NCBI GenBank assembly: GCA_017437755.1
Contig: JAFRXI010000065.1
Location: 1 to 64,000, forward strand
Reading direction: 5' to 3'
Source of the DNA: Bacteroidales bacterium
GTDB lineage: Bacteria > Bacteroidota > Bacteroidia > Bacteroidales > UBA932
DNA: 64,000 nt
A program made the translations under genes and the position numbers. Under the pieces are notes generated by a model. That model was not told where the DNA came from. It did no database searches and worked only from the letters and a program-made list of their open reading frames with translations. Of this stretch, positions 31,622 through 39,545 are shown in pieces (the first letter of the stretch is position 1; every line of letters begins with the position of its first letter).

Positions 31622-32221
31622 TTATTTGTGCCTCATCATGAGTTCCTGCTCCAGGTCGGAGACGCTCACCCCCATGGACTCCATGAGGACCAGCATGTGA
31701 TAGGCCAGGTCGGCGGTCTCATACATGAAACGGCTGCGGTTGCCGGAGGCGGCCTCTATCACGGCCTCGACGGCCTCCTCCCCCACCTTCTTTCCGATGA
31801 CCTTGGGGCCCTTTATGAAAAGCGACGTGGTATAAGACCCGTCGGGCATCTCCCTGTGACGGCCGGCCACCACGGAGGACAGTTTCCTCACAAAGCCTTC
31901 TGCTTCAGGAGTGTCAAAGCAGGATGTGGTTCCCCTGTGGCACACCGGACCGGCAGGATCGGCCATGACAAGCAGCGTATCCATGTCGCAATCGGGATAC
32001 ATCTTCTTCACTGTCAGATAGTTCCCGCTGGTCTCACCCTTGGTCCAGAGGCAGCCGCGGCTGCGGGAGAAGAAGGTAACCCTCCCCTCGGCGACGGTCT
32101 TGTCAAAGGCCTCGGCATTCATGTATCCAAGCATCAGCACCTTCAGGGTGGTTGCGTCCTGGACAATCACGGGGAGCAGTCCGTCGCCCGTTTTCTCAAG
32201 ATTAAAATCGCTGAATATCAT
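31622..32221 (-). CDS. hisI: Bifunctional phosphoribosyl-AMP cyclohydrolase / phosphoribosyl-ATP pyrophosphatase
   Basis: The 199-residue protein is a HisI-HisE fusion. HisI features: VLMLGYMNAEAFDKT, LWTKGETSGNYL, DCDMDTLLVMADP and CHRGTTSCF with zinc Cys/His residues. HisE features: KVGEEAVEAVIEAA and ETADLAYHMLVLM. It catalyses steps 2 and 3 of histidine synthesis. The ATG overlaps the hisF stop by four bases. It is the last gene of the his operon. Confidence 0.95.
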   Translation of the reverse strand: MIFSDFNLEKTGDGLLPVIVQDATTLKVLMLGYMNAEAFDKTVAEGRVTFFSRSRGCLWTKGETSGNYLTVKKMYPDCDMDTLLVMADPAGPVCHRGTTSCFDTPEAEGFVRKLSSVVAGRHREMPDGSYTTSLFIKGPKVIGKKVGEEAVEAVIEAASGNRSRFMYETADLAYHMLVLMESMGVSVSDLEQELMMRHK

Positions 32222-32976
32222 AATCTTACAGGTATTTCAAGTTCTTTCAAGCGCGTCTTCACCTCGCGTACCGTATAGTTCCCGTAATGGAAGATACTGG
32301 CGGCAAGTGCGGCATCGGCCCTGCCTGCGGTAAGGACCTCGGCAATATCCTCTACCCCGCCAGCACCGCCGGAAGCGATAACCGGAATCCCCAGCCGGTC
32401 CCACAACGCAGCATAAACACCGCAGGGATAACCGTTCCTGGTACCGTCGTGGTCCATGGAGGTGAACAGTATCTCTCCTGCACCGCGCTCCTCGGCCTCA
32501 CGGGCCCAGGAAAACAGTTCCTTATCCGTCCGGACGCTGCCGCCGTGGGTGGTGACATGCCACAGGCCGTCGTCCCCGGTAGCCGCGTCAATGGCCACCA
32601 CAACGAACTGCGAACCGTATTTCGAGGCTATATCGCCTATGATATCCGGATTGTAAACCGCTGCGCTGTTTATTGTTATCTTGTCGGCGCCGCTGTCGAG
32701 CAGCAGGGAGGCATCGTCCAGGGTCCTTATTCCCCCCCCTACCGTAAACGGGATATTGATCACATCGGCAATCCTCCCAACCAGCGACGCAAAGGTCCCC
32801 CGACCCTCGCGGGTTGCCGTAATGTCCAGGAAAACAAGCTCGTCGGCGCCATCCAGGGCATACCGGCGCCCCAGTTCCACGGCATCGCCCACTTCCTGAA
32901 GGCCAAGGAAATTGATTCCCTTCACCACCTTCCCCTCCTTGACGTCCAGACACGGTATTATCCTCTTTGCAAGCAT
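32218..32976 (-). CDS. hisF: Imidazole glycerol phosphate synthase, cyclase subunit
   Basis: A 252-residue TIM barrel with the HisF signatures RIIPCLDVKEGKVVKG (catalytic Asp11 type), VGGGIRTLDDASLLLDSGAD and VVAIDAATGD (second catalytic Asp). It closes the imidazole ring using ammonia channelled from HisH. It overlaps hisA upstream by 19 bases and hisI downstream by four, in the usual hisH-A-F-I order. Confidence 0.97.
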   Translation of the reverse strand: MLAKRIIPCLDVKEGKVVKGINFLGLQEVGDAVELGRRYALDGADELVFLDITATREGRGTFASLVGRIADVINIPFTVGGGIRTLDDASLLLDSGADKITINSAAVYNPDIIGDIASKYGSQFVVVAIDAATGDDGLWHVTTHGGSVRTDKELFSWAREAEERGAGEILFTSMDHDGTRNGYPCGVYAALWDRLGIPVIASGGAGGVEDIAEVLTAGRADAALAASIFHYGNYTVREVKTRLKELEIPVRL

Positions 32977-33683
32977 GACGACAGTTCCTCCAAAGTTATT
33001 TTTCCTTCATACAGGGCCTTGCCCACGATGATTCCGTCCATCCCCAGTTCCCCGGCCCGGAGAATGTCCCCAATTCCGGAAACCCCGCCGCTGACAACCA
33101 GTTCCACCGACGGAAATCTCTCTTTCAGAGCCGTATAGAGGGGGAACGACGGTCCTCCAAGCATCCCGTCACGGGAAATATCGGTGACTATCGTCCTCTT
33201 CAGACCGGCCGCCGCGAACCTTTCAATCAGATCCTCGAGTCCGGTTCCTCCGTCCTCGAGCCAGCCCTTGACCGCCACGCGGCCGTTCCTGACGTCGGCC
33301 CCCAGGATTATCCGTTCCGGCCACTTCCCAAGCCACCGTTCCATAAGAACCGGATCCGTTGCCGCCACGCTTCCTATTATCGCCCAGTCGGCACCGGCAT
33401 TCCACACCGATTCCAGCGCCTCGCCGCCCTTGATTCCACCGCCCCATTCAATCTTCACAATCCCCAGTGAAGCAATGGTTTCCAAGGTCCTGAGGTTCTT
33501 TGGCGACGATGCCTTGGCACCGTCCAAATCAACGAGGTGGAGCCTTCCGGCGCCGCAGTCCGCGAAGCGACGGGCCCATTCCGACGGGTCCCCGCCATAG
33601 GTCCTGCGGAGGGAATAGTCGCCCTGGGAAAGCCTTACGGCCTTACCTTCAATGATATCAATAGCGGGGATGATCTCGATCAT
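32958..33683 (-). CDS. hisA: Phosphoribosylformimino-AICAR ribotide isomerase
   Basis: A 241-residue TIM barrel with IIPAIDIIEGKAVRLSQGDY (catalytic Asp), IEWGGGIKGGEALESV and VTDISRDGMLGG (second Asp). It catalyses the Amadori-type isomerisation in step 4. The ATG overlaps the hisH stop by four bases. Confidence 0.97.
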   Translation of the reverse strand: MIEIIPAIDIIEGKAVRLSQGDYSLRRTYGGDPSEWARRFADCGAGRLHLVDLDGAKASSPKNLRTLETIASLGIVKIEWGGGIKGGEALESVWNAGADWAIIGSVAATDPVLMERWLGKWPERIILGADVRNGRVAVKGWLEDGGTGLEDLIERFAAAGLKRTIVTDISRDGMLGGPSFPLYTALKERFPSVELVVSGGVSGIGDILRAGELGMDGIIVGKALYEGKITLEELSSCLQRG

Positions 33684-34270
33684 AACTCCAGGAAGTTTTT
33701 AAGTATCGCCTCTCCGGCATCGCCGCTCTTTTCCGGATGGAACTGGGTCCCGTAGAAATTCTCGTACCTCAGTACGGCGCTGAACATTATGCCGGCATAG
33801 GAGCATGTGGCCACGGTATCGGTACAAGTGGAGGCATAATATGAATGCACAAAATAGAACCAGGGATTCTGCGGCAGGCCATTCAGCAACTTCCCCTCCA
33901 TGTTTGAAAGGGTATTCCATCCCATGTGTGGGACCTTGTCGGACGATGTGGCCGGAAAGCGCCGTACCCGGGTGTCGAAAATCCCAAGTCCTTCTTTTCC
34001 AGGAGCTTCCTCGCTGCTCAGGCAAAGCACCTGCATCCCCACGCAAATACCCAGGACCGGACGGCGGACAGATTTTATCACATCCACAAGCCCCCGCTCC
34101 TGAAGGTTGTCCACGGCCTTTCCCGCATTGCCCACGCCGGGCAGGACCACCCTGTCGGCAGAAAGGATGACCGACGGGTCGGACGTTACCTCAAACTCCG
34201 CCCCAAGGCGCCCGAGCGCATTTTCCAGGGAACGCAGGTTCCCCATTCCGTAATCGATGATAGCAATCAT
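33680..34270 (-). CDS. hisH: Imidazole glycerol phosphate synthase, glutaminase subunit
   Basis: A 196-residue class I glutamine amidotransferase with start IAIIDYGMGNLRSLENAL, nucleophile Cys in LGICVGMQVL and the His/Glu pair in YGTQFHPEKSG. It supplies ammonia to HisF. The start overlaps hisB by four bases. Confidence 0.97.
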   Translation of the reverse strand: MIAIIDYGMGNLRSLENALGRLGAEFEVTSDPSVILSADRVVLPGVGNAGKAVDNLQERGLVDVIKSVRRPVLGICVGMQVLCLSSEEAPGKEGLGIFDTRVRRFPATSSDKVPHMGWNTLSNMEGKLLNGLPQNPWFYFVHSYYASTCTDTVATCSYAGIMFSAVLRYENFYGTQFHPEKSGDAGEAILKNFLEL

Positions 34271-35325
34271 ATAAGTCCCTTTGACGAAGGCAGTTCATAT
34301 TTGAAAACATCCCTTTTGACTCCCTGCCGGAGAGCCCTGGCAAAGGCCTTGAAAACGGCCTCGGCAAGGTGATGGTTATTCTCGCCGGAAGCCTCTATCC
34401 TCAGGTTGCACCTTGCCGACGACGAGAGCGACTTGAAGAAATGGCTGAACATCTCGGTGGGAGTATCGCCAACATATTCCCTTGTGAAAGGGACATCCCA
34501 CACAAAGTCGGAGCGGCCCCCGAAGTCGATGAGTACCAACGCATTGGCCTCATCCATCGGAAGGACAAAGCCGTAGCGGTCAATCCCCCTGCGGTCGCCG
34601 AGGGCCTTGTTTATGGCCTCTCCGAGGACTATTCCCACGTCTTCCATGGTATGATGCTCATCCACGTCCAGGTCGCCCTTGCACTTCAGGGAAAGGCTCA
34701 CCCCTCCATGGTGGGGGATCTGCTCCAGCATGTGGTCAAAGAAGCGGAGCCCCGTGCTTATCGCGGATTCCCCCCTGCCGTCCAGGTCCAGGGTCAGGTC
34801 TATGTCGGTCTCGCTGGTCCTGCGGGTGATCCTCACCTGCCTGGATGTGCGGCGGACGGTCTCCGCTATCTCCTCCCAGCTCATGGGCCCGACCTGAAGC
34901 CCCCTGGCCCCAAGATTCGCTGCCAGGGCAAGGTCACTCTCCCGGTCACCGATTACAAAGCTTCCTTCAAGGTCGTACGAACCGTCGAGATACTGCCCCA
35001 TAAGGCCCAGACCGGGCTTCCGCGTAGGGGCATTCTCGTAAGGGAAGGTCCTGTCTATCAGGATATTGTCAAAGAATATCCCCTCCCCGGAAAGGATCCT
35101 GAGCATAAGGTCCTGAAGAGGCTGGAAGTCTTCCTCCGGGAACGACGGAGTGCCAAGCCCGTCCTGGTTGGTTACCATTACCAGTTCGTAACCCAGGCCG
35201 GAAAGGGACTTGAGGGCGGAGATTGCTCCGGGCACAAAGTCAAACTTTTCCAGCGAATCTATCTGCTCGTCCTCCGGTTCCACCAGTATGGTCCCGTCCC
35301 TGTCAATGAACAATGCTTTTTTCAT
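34267..35325 (-). CDS. hisB: Bifunctional histidinol-phosphatase / imidazoleglycerol-phosphate dehydratase
   Basis: A 352-residue fusion. Residues 1-165 are a HAD phosphatase (FIDRDGTILVEPEDEQID, VTNQDGLG, FVIGDRESDLALA); residues 166-352 are the dehydratase (DLDGRGESAISTGLRFFDHM, DEHHTMEDVGIVLGEA, HHLAEAVFKAFARALRQ). It catalyses steps 6 and 8. A 125-base gap holding a 115-bp inverted-repeat element separates it from hisC; all other his junctions overlap. Confidence 0.97.
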   Translation of the reverse strand: MKKALFIDRDGTILVEPEDEQIDSLEKFDFVPGAISALKSLSGLGYELVMVTNQDGLGTPSFPEEDFQPLQDLMLRILSGEGIFFDNILIDRTFPYENAPTRKPGLGLMGQYLDGSYDLEGSFVIGDRESDLALAANLGARGLQVGPMSWEEIAETVRRTSRQVRITRRTSETDIDLTLDLDGRGESAISTGLRFFDHMLEQIPHHGGVSLSLKCKGDLDVDEHHTMEDVGIVLGEAINKALGDRRGIDRYGFVLPMDEANALVLIDFGGRSDFVWDVPFTREYVGDTPTEMFSHFFKSLSSSARCNLRIEASGENNHHLAEAVFKAFARALRQGVKRDVFKYELPSSKGLI

Positions 35326-35340
35326 CTTTCTATTTTTTTA

Positions 35341-35455
35341 AATGACCTGTCTGTTTCTCCACCCTCGGCCTTCGGCCTCGTCCTTCCCAGCCTGACGGCC
35401 GGGTCCCTCCCGCTACATGCGCGGGTGCATACGGTTCCGAAACAGACAGGTCATT
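35341..35455. repeat. 115-bp element with 17-bp perfect terminal inverted repeats
   Basis: AATGACCTGTCTGTTTC (35341-35357) is exactly complementary to GAAACAGACAGGTCATT (35439-35455). The interior is GC-rich with smaller hairpins (CGGCCTTCGGCC type). It fills the only non-overlapping junction of the his operon, and its end supplies the last bases and stop codon of hisC. It looks like a MITE or a structured genomic repeat; no coding capacity is seen. Confidence 0.75.
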
Positions 35456-36473
35456 CATAATCTTCTAATGCTTTTAAAAGCGAGCGGTTTTCTTCGGGGA
35501 GGCCGACGGTTATCCGGAGGCATCCCTCGCAAAGGGGCACCCGGTTGCGGTTGCGTACGATAATGCCCCGGCTGATGAGGTGGTCATAAAGCCCGTCGGC
35601 ATCCCTGACCTTCACAAGAAGGAAGTTGGCGTCGCTGTCAAACACCCTCTCCACAAAAGGGAAACCGGCCAGGGCCACAGTCAGTCCAGCTCTCTCCGAG
35701 ATAATGGTCTCCACCTTGTCATCTATCGGAGTATCAAGAAGTTCCATTGCCTTCTCCATGGCCGCCAGGCTGATGTTGTAGGGATATTTTACCATGTTCA
35801 TCAGCCGTATTACAGCCTCGCAGGAGATTGCCATGCCTATCCTGAGGCCCGCCATGGCCCTGGCCTTGGAAAGGGTCTGGAGAATGATAAGGTTTTCCCT
35901 TGAAACAGCCTCGGCGGCAAGGCTTCCCTTGAGTGAAAAGTCCACGTAGGCCTCGTCCAGCACCACTATTCCGGAGAAGCGGTCCACCACCTCCAGTATC
36001 TGCTCCCGGGGGAAGGCATTGCCTGAGGGATTGTTGGGAGAACAGAGGAAGATCACCCTGGTGTTACCGTCGCAAGCCGAGAGGATGGCCTCCGGGTCGA
36101 GCGAGAAATCCGGTCCCAGGGGCACCCCCTTAACTATGACGTCGTTGATGGCCGCGGCCACTGTATACATCCCGTAACTGGGGACGATGGCAACGGCATT
36201 GTCCTTCCCGGGCTCGCAGAATATCCTGAATACCAGGTCGATGGCCTCGTCGCTGCCGTTCCCGAGGAAAAGGTTCTCCTCCTTGAGGCCTTTCAGGGCG
36301 CAGATACGCGCTTTCAGGGCCTTCTGACGGGGATCCGGATAACGGTTGAAGCCGTTCTCATAGGGGCTCTCGTTGGCGTCCAGGAAAATCCCCAATGAGC
36401 CGGAATACTCGTCGCGTGCAGTGGAATACGGCAGGAGTGACGCTATGTTCGGTCTTACGAAAATACCACTCAT
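35451..36473 (-). CDS. hisC: Histidinol-phosphate aminotransferase
   Basis: From ATG 36473 the protein has 340 residues of the type I aminotransferase fold: FLGNGSDEAIDLVFRIFCEP, LCSPNNPSGNAFPREQI, VVLDEAYVDFSL, and the PLP lysine in TLSKARAMAGLRIG. It catalyses step 7. The start overlaps hisD by four bases; longer in-frame starts would lie deep inside hisD. The last codon and stop fall inside the inverted-repeat element at 35341-35455. Confidence 0.96.
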   Translation of the reverse strand: MSGIFVRPNIASLLPYSTARDEYSGSLGIFLDANESPYENGFNRYPDPRQKALKARICALKGLKEENLFLGNGSDEAIDLVFRIFCEPGKDNAVAIVPSYGMYTVAAAINDVIVKGVPLGPDFSLDPEAILSACDGNTRVIFLCSPNNPSGNAFPREQILEVVDRFSGIVVLDEAYVDFSLKGSLAAEAVSRENLIILQTLSKARAMAGLRIGMAISCEAVIRLMNMVKYPYNISLAAMEKAMELLDTPIDDKVETIISERAGLTVALAGFPFVERVFDSDANFLLVKVRDADGLYDHLISRGIIVRNRNRVPLCEGCLRITVGLPEENRSLLKALEDYE

Positions 36474-37747
36474 ATCTTTGACAGTCTTATGGTTACAGCA
36501 TTTGCGTGGGCGTCCAGCCCCTCGGCCCGGGCCATTGCGGTTATCACGGGGGAAAGTCCCTTCAACCCTTCCCGGGACAGGCGCTGCAAGGTCATCTTGC
36601 GGAAGAAGCTGTCCATGTTCACCCCGCTGCAGGAACGGGCCCAGCCACCGGTGGGAAGGGTATGGTTGGTTCCGGATGCATAGTCGCCGGCGCTTTCCGG
36701 AGACCACGGCCCGATGAATACGCTTCCGGCGGTGGTTATCTTTCCGGCAATCGAGTCGGCATTCCCCGTGGCTATGATAAGATGCTCGGGGGCGTAGGCC
36801 TCGGAAAATGCGATACGGTCTTCTTCGCTTTCAAGGACCACGGCGAAAGAGTGGCTGAGCGCCCCGTCCACCTGGGTGGTTCTTGGAAGCGCTTTCCGCT
36901 GATTTTCAATTTCTTCCATAACCGCTTCCGCATAGGCGACGGTATCGCAGACTAGGACGGCGGTGCTGTCGGCGCCGTGCTCGGCCTGCGAAAGCAGGTC
37001 GGCCGCCACGAATTCTGCCGGGGTGCTTTTGTCCGCGATGACCAGCACCTCCGACGGTCCCGCCGGCATGTCGATCGAGGTCCCGATACCTGAAACGAGC
37101 TGCTTGGCAAGCGTTACATAAGGGTTCCCCGGACCAAATATCTTGTCTACCCTGGGCACCGTGGCCGTCCCGAAGGCCATGGCCGCCACCGCCTGGGCTC
37201 CCCCAAGGCGGAAAATCCTCGTCACACCGCATTCACTGGCGGCATACAGGACCTCCGGGGCAACCTCACCGCTGCGACGGCACGGCGTGCACAGTATCCT
37301 TTCCCTGCATCCCGCCAGGGCTGCGGGGACCGCCAGCATCAGTACCGTGGAAAACAGCGGAGCACTGCCGCCGGGGACATACAGCCCCACGCTGCCGATG
37401 GGAATGGGACGCTGGATACAGGTTACTCCCGGTGCCGTCTCAACGGTTATTTCCCGTGGCATCTGGGCCCGGTGGAAAGCCTCGATATCGGCCTTGGCCG
37501 CAAGGATGGCCTCCTTGACCTCGGGGCTGACCAATTCTCCGGCACGGGCGATTTCCTCCCGGCTGACTTCCAGCGGGGCTTCCACCCCGTCGATTTCTTT
37601 CATAAGGCGCCTCAGAGCCGCGTCGCCTTTGTCGGAAACCGCGGCGAGGATGGCTTCAACGCGAGGCCTTATTCCCTGATAATCAACCGCTTTCCTCTTA
37701 ACGAGAAGATCCCATTCTCTCCTCGGAGGGTTCAGAACAATTCTCAT
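36470..37747 (-). CDS. hisD: Histidinol dehydrogenase
   Basis: A 425-residue protein with LYVPGGSAPLFSTVLMLAVP, the motif SQAEHGADSTAVLVCD, the Glu/His pair region AYAPEHLIIATGN, and GVNMDSFFRKMTLQRLS near the C-terminus. It catalyses the final two oxidation steps with NAD. The start overlaps hisG by four bases. Confidence 0.97.
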   Translation of the reverse strand: MRIVLNPPRREWDLLVKRKAVDYQGIRPRVEAILAAVSDKGDAALRRLMKEIDGVEAPLEVSREEIARAGELVSPEVKEAILAAKADIEAFHRAQMPREITVETAPGVTCIQRPIPIGSVGLYVPGGSAPLFSTVLMLAVPAALAGCRERILCTPCRRSGEVAPEVLYAASECGVTRIFRLGGAQAVAAMAFGTATVPRVDKIFGPGNPYVTLAKQLVSGIGTSIDMPAGPSEVLVIADKSTPAEFVAADLLSQAEHGADSTAVLVCDTVAYAEAVMEEIENQRKALPRTTQVDGALSHSFAVVLESEEDRIAFSEAYAPEHLIIATGNADSIAGKITTAGSVFIGPWSPESAGDYASGTNHTLPTGGWARSCSGVNMDSFFRKMTLQRLSREGLKGLSPVITAMARAEGLDAHANAVTIRLSKI

Positions 37748-38595
37748 AATATAATCTTGTCAACGTCCAAAACCAGTATTCCTTCCGCCCCGATGGCCTT
37801 TATCTGGCGGACCTTTTCCCAAAGTTCAGAGGCATCCACCACCGAATGCAGCGAACACCAGCCCTCGGTTGCAAGGGGCATCACGGTGGGGCTGCGCATG
37901 GCCGGGAGTATGCGGATGGCCTCGTCGAGCGATGCCTGGGGAAGGTTCATCATCAGATATTTCTTGCCCCGGCTTTCCACCTCCGACGCGATGCGGAACA
38001 AAAGGTCTTCCAGAATCTCCTTCTCCTGCTCCGGAAGGTCTTTCCTGGCAATCAGGACCGCCTCGGATTCAAGCAGCGTCTCCACTTCCTTCAAACCGTT
38101 GGCAACCAGGGTGCTGCCGGACGAGACGATATCCATTATGGCATCGGCAATCCCCACGGCAGGGGCAATTTCCACCGAGCCGGTAATGACTTCCACCGAG
38201 GCATCCAACCCATTGTCGTCCAGATACTTCCGTAGGATGTTGGGATACGAGGTTGCAATCCTCCTGCCATTGAACCAGGCGGGGCCGGTATAGTCAGAGG
38301 CCTTTGGCACGGCAAGGCACAGGCGGCATTCGCCAAAGCCCAGGCGGGCGGCAATCTCCACGGGGGCCGCACGTTCCACCACCTCGTTGAGTCCCACTAT
38401 TCCCAGCGAAGCGGTTCCCGCGGCAACCACCGCAGGTATGTCGTCATCCCTGAGGTACAGGGCCTCAACCGGGTAATTCCTTGATTTTGAGACAAGCTTG
38501 CGCTTTGGGGAATCAACATCGATTCCTATGCTGGAAAGCAACTGAAGGCTTTCCTCGTTCAACCGCCCCTTGGACTGGATAGCTATACGTATCAT
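37744..38595 (-). CDS. hisG: ATP phosphoribosyltransferase (long form)
   Basis: The 283-residue length is that of the long HisG with a C-terminal regulatory domain. Blocks include IRIAIQSKGRLNEESLQLLS, VGLNEVVERAAPVEIAARLG, ATSYPNILRKYLDDNG, and GSVEIAPAVGIADAIMDIVS. It catalyses the first committed step and is normally feedback-inhibited by histidine. It is the first enzyme gene of the operon, downstream of the leader peptide and attenuator at 38613-38740. Confidence 0.96.
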   Translation of the reverse strand: MIRIAIQSKGRLNEESLQLLSSIGIDVDSPKRKLVSKSRNYPVEALYLRDDDIPAVVAAGTASLGIVGLNEVVERAAPVEIAARLGFGECRLCLAVPKASDYTGPAWFNGRRIATSYPNILRKYLDDNGLDASVEVITGSVEIAPAVGIADAIMDIVSSGSTLVANGLKEVETLLESEAVLIARKDLPEQEKEILEDLLFRIASEVESRGKKYLMMNLPQASLDEAIRILPAMRSPTVMPLATEGWCSLHSVVDASELWEKVRQIKAIGAEGILVLDVDKIIL

Positions 38596-38612
38596 GATGT
38601 TTCAGGTTATTA

Positions 38613-38687
38613 CAAAAAAGACTTGCCTTTTGAAGGGCAAGTCATTATTAAACATAAACTTATGCTATACTATGGCAATGCTTACCC
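38613..38687 (-). promoter_or_regulatory. his attenuator (terminator and antiterminator)
   Basis: On the transcript, GACTTGCC (38643-38636) pairs with GGCAAGTC (38627-38620) and is followed by six U (38619-38614), an intrinsic terminator. The alternative antiterminator is GGGUAAG (38687-38681, starting in the leader stop codon) pairing with CUUGCCC (38641-38635). The same upstream strand also contains UUGCCAU (38678-38672), which can pair with AUGGCAA inside the leader gene (38730-38724). These mutually exclusive pairings are the classic attenuator design. Confidence 0.85.
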
Positions 38688-38740
38688 TATCTTTTTGAGA
38701 TATGGTGATGATGATGGATGTTGTTGCCATTGTTACGCAT
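38687..38740 (-). CDS. hisL: Histidine operon leader peptide
   Basis: ATG 38740 to TAG 38687 encodes the 17-residue peptide MRNNGNNIHHHHHISKR with five consecutive His codons. It is directly followed by the attenuator hairpins and then hisG. Ribosome stalling at the His codons when charged tRNA-His is scarce would free the antiterminator. The ATG begins only six bases after the -7 box, so its mRNA is nearly leaderless. Confidence 0.9.
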   Translation of the reverse strand: MRNNGNNIHHHHHISKR

Positions 38741-38746
38741 ACGGAA

Positions 38747-38777
38747 CAAATATAGGCAAAAAATCCTTGTTTCCAAA
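38747..38777 (-). promoter_or_regulatory. Promoter of the his operon
   Basis: On the minus strand TTTG (38777-38774), a 19-base spacer and TATATTTG (38754-38747) match the phylum consensus. The -33 part lies inside the 40-bp repeat shared with 39546-39585. Confidence 0.85.
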
Positions 38778-38793
38778 TTTTTTGTAAATTTAG
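38754..38793. repeat. 40-bp direct repeat, copy 1 (his promoter side)
   Basis: It starts AGGCAAAAAATCC and includes TGTTTCCAAATTTTTTGTAA. It matches 39546-39585 at 37 of 40 positions in the same orientation. The two copies flank the hicAB cassette. Confidence 0.85.
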
Positions 38794-38807
38794 GATTATC
38801 CGCCCGG

Positions 38808-39323
38808 CTACTCCAGGTCCCAGCCCAGGCGCCTGGCAAGGTCTTTGGCAAAGGCCATGTCCTTTCTTGGGATTGAAAGCCTCAGGATTTCCCTGGATCC
38901 GTATTTTGAGTCTGGTTCCGGCTCCATAAGCATTGCCGGTTCAGGCCGATCCGCACCGTAGCCCTGTACCAAAGTGCCGGGGTCCACCCAGGGATGCTTT
39001 ACTGCTTCATTAAGCGCCCGTTTCACAAAAGCATTGATGGAAATGCCGGCTTCCGCCGCCAGGTTGGCGATGTCCCGGTGAGTTCCGGGAGCAATACGCA
39101 CATTGAAAGTTCCCGTATAGCTCTTTTCCGGCTTGCACCCATATTCCTCACAAAAAATAAGGTAATCCTCCACCGCCTCATGGAACGCGGCGGTAAGTTC
39201 CTGTACAGACTCGCCTTCATAATTGACCAGTCCGTCTATTCCCTCTATCTTGCCGAAGAATATCTTGTCAGGCTCGCTATAAGAAACCGATCCTATGTAC
39301 CCCTTGTACTTAAGCGTGTTCAT
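38808..39323 (-). CDS. hicB: HicB-type antitoxin with C-terminal extension
   Basis: The 171-residue protein has the HicB N-terminal partial RNase-H fold (YKGYIGSVSYSEPDKIFFGK, YEGESVQELTAAFHEAVEDY) and a ribbon-helix-helix DNA-binding region (GTFNVRIAPGTHRDIANLAA, ISINAFVKRALNEAV). Typical members end near residue 112; here about 60 more residues follow, with a final block ILRLSIPRKDMAFAKDLARR that resembles small stand-alone antitoxin-like peptides. Its start overlaps the toxin gene stop by four bases. It should neutralise HicA and repress the promoter at 39491, where a 7-bp inverted repeat lies. Confidence 0.85.
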   Translation of the reverse strand: MNTLKYKGYIGSVSYSEPDKIFFGKIEGIDGLVNYEGESVQELTAAFHEAVEDYLIFCEEYGCKPEKSYTGTFNVRIAPGTHRDIANLAAEAGISINAFVKRALNEAVKHPWVDPGTLVQGYGADRPEPAMLMEPEPDSKYGSREILRLSIPRKDMAFAKDLARRLGWDLE

Positions 39324-39487
39324 ACTTCTATATCACCATTTTTATAGAACATAACCCGCGATCCGGAAGTTTTACCTTTGTTGGATCTGATGTATCCAAA
39401 CAAGGTCAACAGCCTTTCCGCTTCATCAAAAGTGAAGTCCTTTGGCAGTTTTTTCAACCGCTCAATCAGTTTTTCCTTCGTCCCCAT
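39320..39487 (-). CDS. hicA: HicA-type toxin, apparently truncated
   Basis: ATG 39487 to TGA 39320 encodes 55 residues: KEKLIERLKKLPKDFTFDEA, LLTLFGYI and NKGKTSGSRVMFYKNGDIEV. This is the N-terminal double-stranded-RNA-binding-like fold of HicA proteins of the GSR subclass. Relatives continue with an HKPHP-type block and a final helix of about 25 residues, which are missing here. The toxin may therefore be inactive, or this may be a short natural variant. It is coupled to hicB by a four-base overlap. Confidence 0.75.
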   Translation of the reverse strand: MGTKEKLIERLKKLPKDFTFDEAERLLTLFGYIRSNKGKTSGSRVMFYKNGDIEV

Positions 39488-39490
39488 ATG

Positions 39491-39522
39491 CAAAAGTAAC
39501 TAAATAATAGTTACAATACAAA
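39491..39522 (-). promoter_or_regulatory. hicAB promoter with operator
   Basis: On the minus strand TTTG (39522-39519), a 20-base spacer and TACTTTTG (39498-39491). Between the boxes lies GTAACTA-N5-TAGTTAC (39496-39514), a perfect 7-bp inverted repeat, a likely HicB autoregulation site. The ATG follows after three bases. Confidence 0.75.
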
Positions 39523-39545
39523 TAAAAGTGATTGTTTTTCCTGTG

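Noticed and set aside
33420-33445. GATTCCACC match to the palindrome core within hisA
   Set aside because: Only half of the core, inside a conserved coding region, with no promoter box nearby.
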